A stretch of 64,000 nucleotides of DNA from Pachypanchax playfairii (taxonomy: Eukaryota; Chordata; Actinopteri; Cyprinodontiformes; Aplocheilidae): assembly GCA_006937955.1 (NCBI GenBank), contig SSNP01000001.1:3664819-3728818 (forward strand), read 5' to 3'. A program made the position numbers and the translations under genes. Shown piece by piece: positions 13,249 to 26,657 of this stretch (position 1 is the stretch's first letter; each line of letters starts with the position of its first letter). The notes under the pieces were generated by a model that saw nothing but the letters and a program-made list of their open reading frames with translations, had not been told where the DNA came from and did not search any database.

Positions 13249-13771
13249 CTATTGCAGAGTCAGACAAGCCTTTTCCATGTTTTGAATTGCATTTGAAGAC
13301 TTTGACAAACATGGAACAGAGAGAACATGATCTGTTGTATCAAGACTAGAAAAAACAACAAATCCATTCAAATCGCCAAAACTCTTCGAGTCATCCTGAT
13401 CACTCAGACGTTTAAGTTTAGAACTCAATTTTACAAGATGGTGATATATGTTAATAGCAAACCTTCTCAAACTATCCAGCAGGAAAATGGAAAAGCATGC
13501 ATTCATGCATTTCAAGCAAGTTTTTTTCCACATTATTGCAGATGATATGGGATATGACCAAATACAGAGACATTTGATGTCTAACTTCTGGGTGTCTTTG
13601 TGGATGGTTGCAAAAACAGAATAAATGCTGTATATAAGCTCCAGCACCTGCAAAATTTACTGTAAAACATTTATCTAGAAATCCATCAATGTGTAAAAGA
13701 GGACAGAGCTCTCCTTTCTCCTCTGGCCAGACATTTATCTTAGCCAGCAACGTTTGGTCCTTAAACATCAA
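13249..13771 (-). other. Overlapping open frames, unassigned
   Basis: Two overlapping minus-strand frames of 99 and 134 codons cover this segment. The upstream one (FKDQTLLAKINVWPEEKGE) is followed by GTAAAT and TTTTGCAG sequences; the second continues to 13249. This is the longest open area in the left half outside known elements. No domain or family is recognised, and the density of I/L/F/C codons is compatible with chance in AT-rich DNA. It is recorded as unassigned. Confidence 0.15.
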
Positions 13772-14318
13772 CAGCAGCTTTGTATGAGAGCCATGTGGTA
13801 GAATAACTCATTTATTTCAGTGCCCAGTAGTGTGAGGTGTGTTGAAGTAGGACTTTGTGATATTCTGTAAAAGCTGTTCAATTGTCAAACAGCAGCAGCT
13901 GCTGGCTGTGTGATACTCCAGACTTGAGCCGAGACTTCTAGAGGGTCAGACATCTAATTGAGGAGGAGGAAGGGTGAAAATCTCCTGTTGTGAGTTTTTG
14001 AGATGGTTAGGTTTGCCATGTTGCAGCCTCAGTCTTGCTGCCTTATTTTATGGCATTTTTAGAAAAACAATTTGACCTCTTGACCTCCAGTTTGCTACAA
14101 AATACTCAATGAAGACCAACTCAATCTCAGTTGTTCAGATCTTTTCAGCTTCTTTTCTAAATATTCTACATGCTTTCCTTTTTGGATTTTTATCTCTTTT
14201 CTTTAATTATGTTTTCTGTTTCTCAGGAGGAAAAGTGAGCAGCCCACTGTTGCACCATGAGATGGCGCTCTCCTGGGTTCCAGCCTCTACAAGCACACCT
14301 GCATCTTGTTGCACCTCA

Positions 14319-14815
14319 TTAAAGGTACAATATGTAGGAATTTTACAGTAAAATAATCCCAAAACAGTCTAAAATCCCACTGATGCTGAAAGTTAAGTTA
14401 GATTGTAACAGATCTCAATCTCAGCCGGCTGGGTGGTCGCTAGTTTGTCATTTTAAAAATGCTATTTCAGGACAAAATCATTGTTTACAATAAATGTTCC
14501 ACGTCCAGACTTCCTGGTTCCATAGCGAATCACATGTGAGCCTGCAAGGTTACCAAGTCTTCATTACAAGCAGTTCAATTTGACCACGACCAGCAGCAAA
14601 GAGTAGAAGAAGCAGCCCTTGTAGTAACTTGTAGTAAACCTAAAAATTAAACATAAAAATTGAGCAAATATAAGAGAAATAAAACAAGGATCAACATTGT
14701 AACTGGCAACTCTGCAGAAAAATCAGTCAGGGTGAGTGGCTGAGAGCAGACAGTTTTATTTTTTTACATGAACTATTTGACCACAAGGTCTAAGTCTTAC
14801 ATGTTGCACCTTTAA
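14319..14815. mobile_element. TTAA-flanked MITE (piggyBac-like ends)
   Basis: The left end reads TTAA then AGGTACAATATGTAGGA. The right end, on the opposite strand, reads TTAA then AGGTGCAACATGTAAGA. Fourteen of 17 bases of the inverted repeats match, and both ends carry the TTAA that piggyBac-type elements duplicate. The 489-bp interior has no long open frame, so the element is non-autonomous. Family assignment rests on the TTAA target and the TIR only. Confidence 0.75.
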
Positions 14816-17693
14816 GTCTCATCAAGCTCTTCTTATGCAGAACCGAGTCTCCAGCGTCAGGTTGTTGAGTCTATCATGGTGATCTTAGCCAGTTTTAGTG
14901 TCATGGTTTAGTGTTAGTGCTTCATGATCTCCTGTTCCAGTATCTACCTCTTGAGAAGGTTGGATGGAACCATCTTTCTAAGAGTCTCACTCTTGCTCTC
15001 CACCCCTGTACCACTCCTCTCATCCTCCCTCTTCTCATTAGATACATGGAACCACTGAATACCATAACCCTAAACCAGAAAGAAAAAAACATGTAGTTAA
15101 AACTCTATTCTGCATATTAAGATCTACAAACTTGCCTTTTAGCTAGAGATAATTGCACCATTTTGCTTTCCAGAGAGCTAAAGTCTCTTCTGCTACATCT
15201 ATAAATCTTACCAACATAAACCCAAACTATTTACTTACCTTTTACAAACTGTCTGTTCTTTGGTTCCACAATAAAACCATAACATTGACACTTTCTACAG
15301 AGGTGCTGAATAGTTGGCTACTGATGTTTATATTTTTTCATACGATGTAAATTGCAAGCACAGTCGGTAAACTCACAAGAGACTATTTAGAGTGCAATCG
15401 CAGCTTTTAGCATTCTTGTTGGTATTAACAAGAACCACAACATCACATGGAGGGTAATCGCATTAACTAAAGGTATCATTATTTTAACACATCCTGTATA
15501 AGACTTGTAACATTTTCTTTTAGTGGTCTTTGAACTTGTTGTTTTAAGAATGTAAGACTGTAAGAATAACATCTGTTTGGACAAATTCTTATTCAGGGCT
15601 TTGAGACATTGGACATACAGTTAAAAATGCAGAAACATGGAGTTAGCTGTCTTATCTCAAAATGTTTACATGGTTTCTTCAAGACGAGGCGTTTATAAGC
15701 CTATGATGAATTTGCTGTGTAGCTATAATGACTCTTAAACAAGAGAGTTCCTTTTATATATTTATTTTACTGTTGATTTATTCAAAGTACTGCTTTTTGT
15801 GTCAGTCATTTAAACAGACCATGAGTGTTATTGTTGATTTTTGGAGGCTTTCATGGTTACAACTGAAAAGTACTTGATTGAAACCAACAGAGTAGTTTTG
15901 AGACAATATTTCTAACGAGTCCATACATTGAGACAGTTGGAGGCAGACACGCTGATATAGTTATTTAACAATCACGTGTCTTTTTCCAGAAAATTTTTAA
16001 TCTAATCCCATTTTGCTTGCACTGATTAGCGGCTTCACCACAAACAGACCACTGAAATCAGGATCAGCCGTGCATGCTCAGTGGGCAAAGTCAACTGTTT
16101 TTCTTCCAATTAGGGAAATTCTGTTTTTATCTCTTCGTCAAACTGAAGATACACGTTTAACTGGAGTTCTGTCAGTCTGAGCTGATGACTGCATGCTTGT
16201 GGTGTGGCTCAGTCCCAGTCCTCCACATCTGCTTCCTGTGGATGGTGTGAACAGAATCTGAATTAGATTTTGCTCCTGAGAGGACTTCTGTTTCGGATTT
16301 GAGTCAGCAGTTCCTGTACTGTGGCTCATATCACTCTGTTGTATTTACCAGTACTGACTGACTACGTGGCCAAAGTACGAACTAAAGCATTCACACACAA
16401 CACGGTCCTTCATCTTCTCCTTTGACCTGAGGGAAGTCTGCAAGACTTCCACTGTAAACTCAAATGCCGAGCAACATTTTATAATGATCAAAACTGTGAT
16501 TTGTACCAGCTGGCTTTTCATAGAAGTTTAGATTTTGCTAACATTTTCTAGTTTTCTCTCCATCCTGCTGCAAATCTTGATGTGAACGTTTCAAATGTTG
16601 CTAAACAGAAAACACAGAGTTTTCACTGAGCAGGTTTTATCCTGTCATTTCCTGTCAGTCATCAAGGGTCTCCATCTTCCCTTTAATAATTAAATCAGGC
16701 TAAAGTTTAAACATTTGTAATTCAGGACGTTTATCCAAATTTGAGCATTTTCACAAACCTTTTACAAAAACAAAGTTGGCAACTTAAAAGTAGATAAAAC
16801 TCATGATTGAAATATGGGTGGAGATGCAAATATTTGTAACTCTGTGTGCATCCAAATTGCGACCACACCCTTGCAACTTTATAGAAAATAAAACACTAAA
16901 TCTGTTTGGCAAACTTCCTTCTGCTGCATGACAGCTGCAGGTCTGTTTCAGAGCTCTCCCCACTAGCTTCCCCTTCCTCTCCTCTAAACAAGTTGACTTT
17001 ACCTATTTCATTTGGACAGGAAGAAAATAGAGCATGAGGGGCGGGGGGGTTCCGATTGGTACTGTAGAACCAGGCCAAGGCCTCAGTGAGGTAGACTGAA
17101 GGCAGGCCCCTGTTCCCCTGAACCCTCATTCTGACAAGAAAAGGCACTTTGAGAAAATGGAAATTATTTAATGGTAAAACCTGAATTAGATTTCTCATAG
17201 GAAAACCCAAATGTTATAACTGTGTTAGAACTCTGAAGCCCCTGATCTTAATTGTGAAAACATAATGTTTCATGAGCTGCTCAATATGATGGAAATCAGC
17301 TCACAAAACTTTAACATAACACAAATATCAAACTACAGGACCAGAATCACTAAGAATCCTGATTTTTGCATGAAGTGTTACAGATCATTTGCCCTGTCTG
17401 TTCCCCATCAGTGTCATATTTATAAATCAAATAACATTAATTAGATGTTGAAGCAAACGTCATAATGTTGCTTAAAGGTTCACTCTTTTATTAGATTTCA
17501 GTTGTCTTCACTGCACAGGCAAAGTATGGCCCAAAAGACAGCTGACACAAAAGTGATAGAAAGAAAATCTAGGACTTTAAGTCTTAATGGTTGATTTAAA
17601 GTCTTGGTTGCACTGTACTAAACTGGAAGCACTGTACCAGAATTCTGTTATTTCTACTAAGGACGTTTAAGAAAAAAGCGAGAGGTTCCTTGG
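14816..17693. other. Intergenic, nothing recognised
   Basis: AT-rich sequence with short open frames only. No splice-bounded coding segment, RNA gene or clear repeat boundary was seen. Confidence 0.4.
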
Positions 17694-17990
17694 TTAGAGG
17701 CTGTACGATGATGTAGTTGGTAGCAGCGTTGTCTTGCAGCAAGAAGATCCTGGGTTCAACTCCCCACCAAGGTTTCTCTGTGTGGAGTTTTCATTTTCAC
17801 ACCATGCTGCATACTTGAGTTTTCTCTGGGTACTCTGATTTCCTCACACAATTCAAGAACACGGATGAGGGTAACTTTAAATTTACCCTAGATGTGAATG
17901 AGTTTGTGCATGGTGGTTTATATCTATGTGGCTCTGTTATGGCATTGTGACCTGACAAAGAGACTATAGCGCCCCACAATTCTGCACAGG
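17694..17990 (+). repeat. SINE-like dispersed repeat, best-preserved copy
   Basis: It contains a tRNA-like promoter B-box neighbourhood (CCTGGGTTCAACTCCC), preceded by GTAGTTGGTAGCAGCGTTG. It is followed by the typical teleost body with 'TCTCTGTGTGGAGTTTTCAT', 'CTCTGGGTACTCTGATTTCC' and 'CCCTAGATGTGAATGAG'. The tail ends near CTGCACAGGATCAAACAGG. Diverged copies occur at 1545, 23400 and 31915. The relation to a tRNA is inferred only from the B-box-like word; no cloverleaf was folded. Confidence 0.65.
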
Positions 17991-18629
17991 ATCAAACAGG
18001 ATTACATAGACAGACAGTCATTGATTTCTTTCCTGGACCCAGAGTTAAATCAGGAAGATCCTCATTCTTTGAGTGAGTCAAACTCAAACCATGGAACACG
18101 TACTGTATGTATAGAAAGTATTTAAAATGTTAACAGTGAAGTGACATGTTTAGTTTTAGTTTGAATCACACATTTTACTTTATTTAGAGTGATGCTCGGT
18201 TTCTGGTTTATAGTTGGTCCAAAAACCATGTAATCCTTTGATAAATCTAACAGGTAGTTTGGGTTGCAGGACTGTTGCACGACTGTCAGAAGAGTCTAAT
18301 ACAGCAAATGTGTGGTTCAAGTAGGGATGGATTTTTTAAAAGTTCAAATGTTTCTGATATATTTTATGTTTGTCCATCCTTCTAAGCTTTATTAGCTGCA
18401 ACTGCGGTAGAAATATAGTAGACAGCTCTGTATTTTAGCAATAGTACTACTATTTGACCACATTAGTTTATTTTAACCACAAAACAACCTTTTACAATAG
18501 AAAATGGCTAATTGCAACATTCCCAAACGCTCTGATTCTTGGCGTTTTGTCTTGTCTTTAGTTTTAAACCATACTGGAATTGTAAGTTGGGCAGACATAT
18601 GGTTTGTTGAAACATCTGCAGTTTCTAAC

Positions 18630-19402
18630 TGTCAGGTCTTGGGGTTTTGGTTTATTATGTTCTGTACTTTGGGGGTTTTTCAGTAGTTGTTTTCCCTTTT
18701 GTTCTGATTCAGTTTCTTAGGTCATGTTATGCTTTTATTTTTCCTTAGTCATCTAGTTTCCTGTGTTGCTTTTATTTTGGTGATGTCTGTACTTCCTGTT
18801 CTCCTCATGTGTCTTTCAGTATCTTGTCAGCTCAGTTTGTCTTTAGTCTAGTGTTTTTCCGTTCAGGTGTGTCTTGTTATTGATTAGCTCCTCTGTTTCA
18901 TTCTCTCCCAGTGTTCCCAGGTGTTCTGTGTTTGTAATCAGTTTGGTGTTTGTATTTAAGTCCCATGTATGTGTTAGTCGGCGTCGGCCTGTTGTCACAA
19001 AACCCTTGTAGGTCCCTTCTTGTTTGTCGCATGCCGTATATGTCATAGTCCTGTTCCTAGCCTGTCGTGTCCCCGTCCCTGGAGCGTCTCTCTAGGTTTT
19101 GAGTGCCTCTGCGCTGGCCGTCTGCCGCGCCGTTAGGAGGACTCTTCTGTTACGGGTTCCTGTTGTCGTGTTTCCACACGACCGTCTCCCCTTGTCTCTG
19201 GGTCTGGATTATATTTTCCCCATTGGATTATTTTCGTTCTTCTGTCATCTGTGATTTACCCTGGTCTTCAGTTCCTCATCCCCATGTAAGTTTGTTTTGA
19301 TGCCTGTTTGTGTTTCTTCTTAAAACTTTTAGTTGCACTTTAGTTTTGTTGTCCGTCTCCCTGCATTTGGGTCCAATATTAAAACCTCCACCACACCTGA
19401 CA
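18630..19402. mobile_element. Solo LTR (Ty3/Gypsy-type or related), 773 bp
   Basis: The segment begins TGTCAGGT and ends ACCTGACA, a perfect 8-bp inverted repeat with the canonical TG...CA ends. It is flanked on both sides by the 5-bp direct repeat CTAAC (18625-18629 and 19403-19407), the target-site duplication size typical of many LTR elements. Inside are a TATA-like TATTTAAG near 18953 and AATATTAAA close to the 3' end, fitting a promoter and poly(A) signal. No gag/pol-like reading frame or second LTR lies adjacent, so this is a recombination-derived solo LTR. The superfamily is inferred from the 5-bp duplication. Confidence 0.85.
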
Positions 19403-20859
19403 CTAACTGCAACTTCGCAATACCAAAACTTTTTATTTTCCTTCGTGCTTGTCCGTCTTTGTATCTACTTCAGTGTTTTAGTCTGTCACGGTTGTTTTTC
19501 TGCTGTCAGACAGATTCCAAACCCGCCACCTCCAGGTTCTGTTTTTTATTTTCAGAGCTCTATGGGGTTGTGTAAACATGTAACACGTTCACAGTAACAC
19601 ACTATGAAGTCTGTTTTTTAGAAGATGTGGAAAGACTATGGTTAAAGACAGACATCCTTGGTGTGTCCTTGGAACCAGCTGCCTTTACTTTTTGTTACTG
19701 ACATATAAACCATAATGCATACCTGTGTTTGCATAGTTAACCCTACAGCGCTGTGTGGCATGTTGCAGTCCAAGGCTGCTTACAATGAGTCCTGACAGTT
19801 TCATGTCACATTTTGCACGGCAATGAGAGTTGAGGAATCCCAATCTCTGAGCAGGACACAGACACTTGTGTGAAAAAAATAACATGGTTTCATGCTCCTA
19901 TACACATACATGTAGACATAAATGACAGTTTCTTAAAAGTCAAGTAGAAGAGGATTTTCTTTAAAAACTTTATTATAGTTATTATGGTTAAGAGAACTCA
20001 ACAATAAACAGCACAGTGATGTACAATATAACATAATATACGCATCTGTGTTTGTGTTTTTTTGCATTTTTACTCATTTGTCACAAAAAACTGCACAAAT
20101 TCACAGAGACAAGCCAAGCTCATTCTCTGTGCTCAGCACAGCAACGCTCTGTCAGAAGCCCCAAACCGCAGCCTCATTAAAAGTTACGTAACAGTTCAAC
20201 AGATGCTCAGTGTGATGGTCCTATGACCGAGCTCTGCAGCTTCTCTAATTGATACTGATGGATGTTGCTGAAACAGCTAGATCCCACAGTCCTCTCCTCA
20301 TCAAACACGTGTGGGAAACTTATATCACCCGTCTCAATGCGACTAAAACCTCTGACGGCTTCATTATCTTTAGGGTGTATTTGAAATAACGTTATTAGCT
20401 CAAACTAAATGGAGGCCATTTGGTGTGGGCCTATTAAACAATAAGCAGTGATTGTAAATAAAATCAATATCTGCAGTTAAAAAAGACACATCCATAAATT
20501 TGCAGGGAATATGAGATGGAACACATGTACATGTGGTGAGTAGATGTTTCCACATCATTATAATTCAAATGCAGTGTCTGAACATGATGGTTTGTAATCT
20601 TTTTCATGTATTTATGGTTTCTGTGACTTTTGTTAGAATCTGATTTAACATCCTTTTTATATTTGTTAGTCAACATTTTCATCTTTTAAAGTTGTTTTAA
20701 TTGAAGCTAAAGGAATCTTCACCAGCTTAGAACACAATAGCAACAATAACAGAGTAACAGGTTTTCGCTTTGCATTTGATCATGTGATCAAGTGTTGGAA
20801 TCAACCACCTGCGGCACATAAAGTCCAGCAGTGCATGATAACTTTGGAATGGGAGGTAA

Positions 20860-21060
20860 AAATCATTCACCCATTCACACTCACACTCACACATTTGGTG
20901 GTGATAAACTACACAGAGGCTGCCAGACTCAACCGGACCTTCTGACCACCACCAGGCAGGGCGGGTAAAGTGTCTTGACCAAGGACACAACGGCAAAGTG
21001 ATCTTTTCTGGACTGAGTGGGGATTCAAACTCCTCCTGCTCTACATCCAGAGCTGTTTAC
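20860..21060. repeat. Dispersed teleost repeat fragment
   Basis: It contains 'CATTCACCCATTCACACTC' and, further on, 'GTGTCTTGACCAAGGACACA' followed by 'GTGGGGATTCAAACTCC'. These phrases recur in a common teleost dispersed repeat whose consensus carries 'cttgcccaaggacac' and 'gggattcgaacc'. Boundaries are approximate. Confidence 0.5.
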
Positions 21061-23394
21061 ACATGTGTGAAAAGTTTTTTGCACATGGAAACATGGATTT
21101 GGAACATTTTCAACATTTATCAGGTGGTAAATTCATGTGGTTTTATCAGTTTCTGACTCCTGGTTTGAAAGTCTGGTATGTTAAACAAGCTTCTTATGTT
21201 TTTATTTTGCATTGATTCCTTTCAAAGATGAGAGATTTTCACTCTAGACAAACTTTTTGTCAAATAAAACTGCTTATGTTTTTGTATTTTCTGTTGTTGT
21301 TTTTTATTTTCTTATTATATTTAATTGTATTTCTCCTGCTGTGTTTGGTTTTTGAAAAATATATTTTTTATTATTGAACGTTAGTTACTCATCTACTCTA
21401 AAATGTAAAAAGGATCATATCTCTAAGATGGAAATGTTTATGGGTCATAATTTCAAAATGTTCAGTTATCAACTTAGTGAGTCTTTGAAATATAGTTTAA
21501 CATCCAGAATGTTTTTGTTTGTTTGTTTATGTATTTATTTTAGTGGTGTGACTCCAGACTTGACTCGTCCTCATGACAACTGACCTCCACTCTCCATTGT
21601 ATGTAGCTGTTGACATACAGTCCAGGTGGACAAGTTTCATTCTTGGAAAGATCTAGTCGTGTTTCCCAAACAAGGAAAGGTAGATATGATCATAAGCTCA
21701 CCAGACAGCCCCTCTTTCTAAGCAGTTCAGCTTGAAAAGTAAAATATGCAGAAGCCTCGGGGCCTTATGTTCCTGTAGCCTCGAAGCATATCTGATGGTA
21801 AAAAGGGGGTGTTTATGAGAGTTATGTGAGGAATATCAGACCACAGCAGGCTGAGTCCAGACAGAGAGGGGCATTGTACAAGAACCTCTGAATCAACTCC
21901 TGCAGACCTGAACCATCTGACACCCCCTGCTCACCTCCCGTACTGTAACTCACTGTCTGGCTTTTATATTAACCAAGATAATGTTAACTCAGTATTGGAT
22001 GAACTTTTAATGAAGAGTTTTGCCTTGTTTCATCTAAGTTCTCTCCTACTTTAAGACTTCTCACGTTCACTCAAACAAATAGTTTATTTCCCAGAAGACC
22101 AGCCTGACTGTGAAACACTAAATAAACTAAAACTGATCACTTTAATTAAAAAAAAAACCTCCCTTAAGTTATGAGATATTGTGGAGTTTTCCCACACTTC
22201 TCACACTCAGTGAAAAAAAATAATGTTGCTATCTCCATCATAGAATGACAATGATCAGGTTTGGAGACAGATTATTTTATTTATATACAGAAGCGCCACT
22301 GCCAAATAATGTTGGTGGGTGACCGCAGGCCAGAAACAAAACTGTTTGGCAGATCTTAAAAGGATTACATCACAACTGTTTATGAATCGAAAAGCATTTA
22401 GTCAAAATCTCTTTGCAAAAGCATGAATTTGACTTTTTATTCATGTAAAAGTGGCCATTGATTTCAGCTTCCCACAAAACACCAAATACTATGTAAACTT
22501 TAAGAAGTTTTAAAAATAATATGCTTCTTAATGATCTCATATGTTATCTCACCAATGGTAAGTAGCCCAATAAGACTGTCTATGCAAAGCTTTACACCTA
22601 CAATAGCTGTGCAATATGTACCATAATACTAACAGCAAGTTGGTTCATGTTTGTCTCTTTCTGTGTGTTTAAACAAACACAAGCATCAACAACAAAATGA
22701 ATTACTTTCTATACATACTCCTCTGTCTTGTGAATGGATGCAGTCACTGAAAAGTCACGCAAGCCACAAAACACACATGTTTGTACAAGAAAAATGTGTT
22801 TAAAAGTATCCCATTTGTTTCAACTTCCAGGAGTTTTTTGTGAACTGGTTGTGCAATTTTTGCTGATGAATGTTGAATCTCTGATGGAAGGTAAACAGCC
22901 TAAACTTGGAAATAAGCAAAGCTTTGAGCTGATCCGGGGGCAGACGATGAAGATTAGATGTGCAGACAGTAAAGGATGAGAGGGGATGTCTACTCCAACT
23001 CTTTACGAGGAAAAGGGGCTCAGTCTTCTTCATTGGATCTAACTCAGCTCATGACTGAAAGGGTGGAATCATAAGCAACGTGAGACCCTTTGGATTTGGA
23101 ACAAAATGTACTGGACACATGAAGAAATCCACAGACGTGCACATGTTTTTAGAAAATATAAACAAGGTACACGATATGAAAGAAAACACTGTAATAAAAC
23201 TAAACTGATGTTGAAACTGTGAAATGATTTTTAAAAATTAAGTTTATTGAAGAGAAAAGACAAAAAATCTAAAAACATCTTGATGTTTAATAGTGTGGAG
23301 CTGGAGTATAAGTCGCAATGTAAAGTATGTCACAGTGATTTTTTTCAACATGACTTAGGTCCAAAAACAATTTAAATTTGATCTGAAGATTTTT

Positions 23395-23570
23395 AAAAGG
23401 GCTGCATTGTGGTAACGTTGGTAAACACTGTTGCCTCATGGGTTTTATTTCCCATTGGGGCTTTTGATCTGGGATGGTTGTTCCTGTGATACCCTGCCTC
23501 TCACCCAATGAGCTCTGCCTGGTCCTTGTAACCCTGCACAGGATCAAGTGTAGATAACAGATGGATGGAT
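23395..23570 (+). repeat. SINE-like dispersed repeat, degraded copy
   Basis: The head resembles 'CACTGTTGCCTCATGGG' and the tail has 'CCCTGCCTCTCACCCAATGA' and 'CCCTGCACAGGATCAAGTG'. It ends in ATGGATGGATG. It is the same family as 17694-17990, with the middle deleted or diverged. Confidence 0.5.
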
Positions 23571-26500
23571 GTTCTTTAAAACCATGTCCGGGCTGATTCC
23601 CTTTGCTTGAAGATCCATTGATCTGTCTGCCATACTTTCAGGTAGAGCATGAGTCACTGTGACCTGCTCAATAAGAATGTGTTCGTTGTGGGTTCAGTTT
23701 CAGTCTGTGATTATGAGTGACCTTACAGCCCTGAGACCAAGTCAGCAGAAGTATATCTGAAATAATAATGAGCTTCCCCAAATGTAGCACAATAAAACCA
23801 AGCAAATATGGCAGCTACTTGTGTTCTGATGACATGCGTGTGAATTTCATTCAGTCAACCAAACATTGTGCTCATATTGTTGAGATTTAGGCTAATTTTG
23901 TTTTGTTGAATTCTAACCAGTAACATTTGATGTGGAAGACTGTTGATTACTTGTTTCCAACCAATCAAAGAAACATGTTGGCCCAATTTAAGGTTATTTG
24001 TGTTGAAAGTCAATTTGCTGCTACTTATACATCTGTGTTGACCCCATGTTTGTATCCTGCTAATTTGATGGAAGTAGTTTGGCAGAAAACTTCATGCTTA
24101 GCCCTAATCCTTTGCTTCTTGGATTAAATTACAAGTTAAATGGCTGATTCACTTTCACTTTGTAGATTTCATCCATTAGATCCCAGCTTCAAAACAATAT
24201 GACCGCCTTCACATTTTAGACCGCCTCCAAACCATCACCATCATCAGTTACATCATGTTTAATAAAAGGTCAACCTTTCATCAGCTTCTGGTCATGAGCT
24301 GATAATATGTACAGTGTAGGCTGCATTCCTTCATGCCTTACCTGGGTAATGGGATCCACAGATCCCAGATCCATGAATGTCACTGATTAAGTCATGTGAA
24401 TGTTTTCAACTAAAAAGACCCAGAGTGGGTTGAGAGTAACGTGAGATGACTGCGCCTCACTGATTAATGCTGCGATAATTCCTTCTCAGCTTCATGTGCA
24501 GGAGAACAGTTTTTGTGCTGTTTGTCTGACCACATACACGGACATGATAATGAGGTCTCGCACTATCCTTTCAAGCATGTCATTTGTCACATATGTGCAA
24601 TTTATTTTCTGGCTCAGTTAGAACATTTAAAAAGAGGAAGTCTTTTCAAACAATGGCTCATTCATGTTTGCTATTTTCTGACTAGCTGTGCTGCAATGCT
24701 AACAGTTTTTGCCTGTTTTTGTTTGTTTCTGTCATTCTCTGCCCAATCTAGCAATGTTATTGTTAGTATCTTTAATTTTGGAATTATATAGCATGTTCTT
24801 TGCAGCTAAATTAGGTTGCTTTATCCTTCATTGACCATGGGAATGAAGGGTTTGCAGCTCAGCAGCTCCCACTTCCTATGCTAATAATTACATTAAAAAT
24901 ATGCGGCAATTAAACAGGCCATTGAACTTAAAGAGTTATAAAATGAATTGCTACCTTCATGAAGAAGATTTGTCTTTAATCTGAGTTTAACAGTTTAAAA
25001 CAACCCTTAGTACATCCCCTTTTATGAATCTGTTAACTCAAAACACATTTATATACCAAAAAAACTGCAAACATCCAGTGGAACCACTAACAACTTTGGT
25101 TATCAAATAAGTATGGATTCTCCAGAAAACTGTGTTCCCAGATCATTTTAACCCACCACAAAACATCCACCCAGCTACATACTAATGCAACTTATACATA
25201 ATTTAATGATAGACTGTAAACCACAGAGAAGGAACAGCCACCTTTCAACAAGCCCATGTCTGGACACCCATTCTTATCATGCTTGGGATTGTTTAGTAAT
25301 TCACAGTATTAATGGACAAAACCTGGCAAACAGGGATTGGGGGCTCCAGAGGGCAGGTAATTGCTGGTGTTGGCATTCTGTGACCTCAGATACTCTTGCA
25401 ATAACAACAAACTGAAAGGCTTATAGGAAATAATAAGTGCCAGTAGGAATTTGGAATATGAAACAGTCAAAGGTCGATGAGGCCTGATCACAAAATCTAT
25501 GTTTATTTTACTTGTGGAAGATATGTAGAGGGTGTGGTATTAATCTCCTCCCTGCTTTTGGTTGTTGTTTTCATTGTGGGGGTGGGTTTTTTTCTTTTCT
25601 TGGGGCGGGGGGGGGGTAATAAGACAAGAGATGTTTGACAATATTCAGGTTTTTGTCTTGTTTTTGTTTACTTGGCTGATTGTTGTGTTGTTGAATTTAA
25701 TTGTGGACTTGAGGTCAAACTTCTACACATGATCTCCCAGTGAGTCTTTCCCAATAATACTGTTCCCATGGCTCCTACAAAATAATTGTACTTTTTCTGA
25801 AAATACATTTTTATAATTTATTTTTTTTATCTTATTAAAGACTGTTATAGATTATATAACATAAACATTTCCAGGATAGATCATTTTAATGCCAATTTAT
25901 TTTGTCTATATTTTTCACAGATTTTGAATCACTGTCTTACCTAACAAGGCAGCATCTTTTTCCTGTGGTGATAAAGTCAATAACTCATTTTATTTGCCAC
26001 TACAATTTATTAAAATGTCAAAATGTTTGTGATTGCTGTAATTAAACAGTCAGCAGTGAAATTGACATGAATTAAAGACACAACTGGGCTTTGTGGAGCT
26101 AATGTGGACATAATTACATGTTTATTAACAGCCTTTAATATTACATACCTGCAAACCTTCAAGGCTTTTTATTTATTTTACAGCTGCACATCCATTTGTA
26201 ACGTTTCAGTTATGACAACTGGCCAAAAATTTGTTGAAGCTGAATAATTTGTTGCATGACTAAATTTTTACAAATATTTATGCTTTTTAAATCCTGGTGC
26301 TTTGGTCATGTGATTAAGCAATTTAAGTGCAATTACTAGTCTAAGTACTTGAAGACAGGGTCTGATGAAAATCCTAAAAGAAGAAAATCCTGATGTTTCA
26401 AATCCAATAATTATACCTTTGAAAAACAAATCTTATAAACTTTACATTGTGTTTTGTTGTTTTTCTTTTTTTGACGCTATTGCAAGATATAAACTTACTT

Positions 26501-26657
26501 GATTAATGTTTATTTTTTATTTGCTCTATTGGGCTTGTTCAGAGTCCAGAAACCTGCAGGTTTGATTGTGGATCAGCTGGATAGTTGTTCAAAAATCCAT
26601 GTCAATTGGACCAGATTCCTAATCATACAAAATTTTTGCTTGCATACTTTGTCTTTC

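Larger units (their letters stand above)
19408..26657. other. Intergenic block, mostly unassigned
   Basis: No gene recognised on either strand. It holds two diverged dispersed repeat fragments (20860-21060 and 23395-23570), listed separately, and a G-run near 25603-25616. All open frames are short and without recognisable similarity. Confidence 0.4.

Noticed and set aside
19310..19597. 95-codon frame around 19.3-19.6 kb
   Set aside because: It overlaps the 3' end of the solo LTR and is explained by that repeat.
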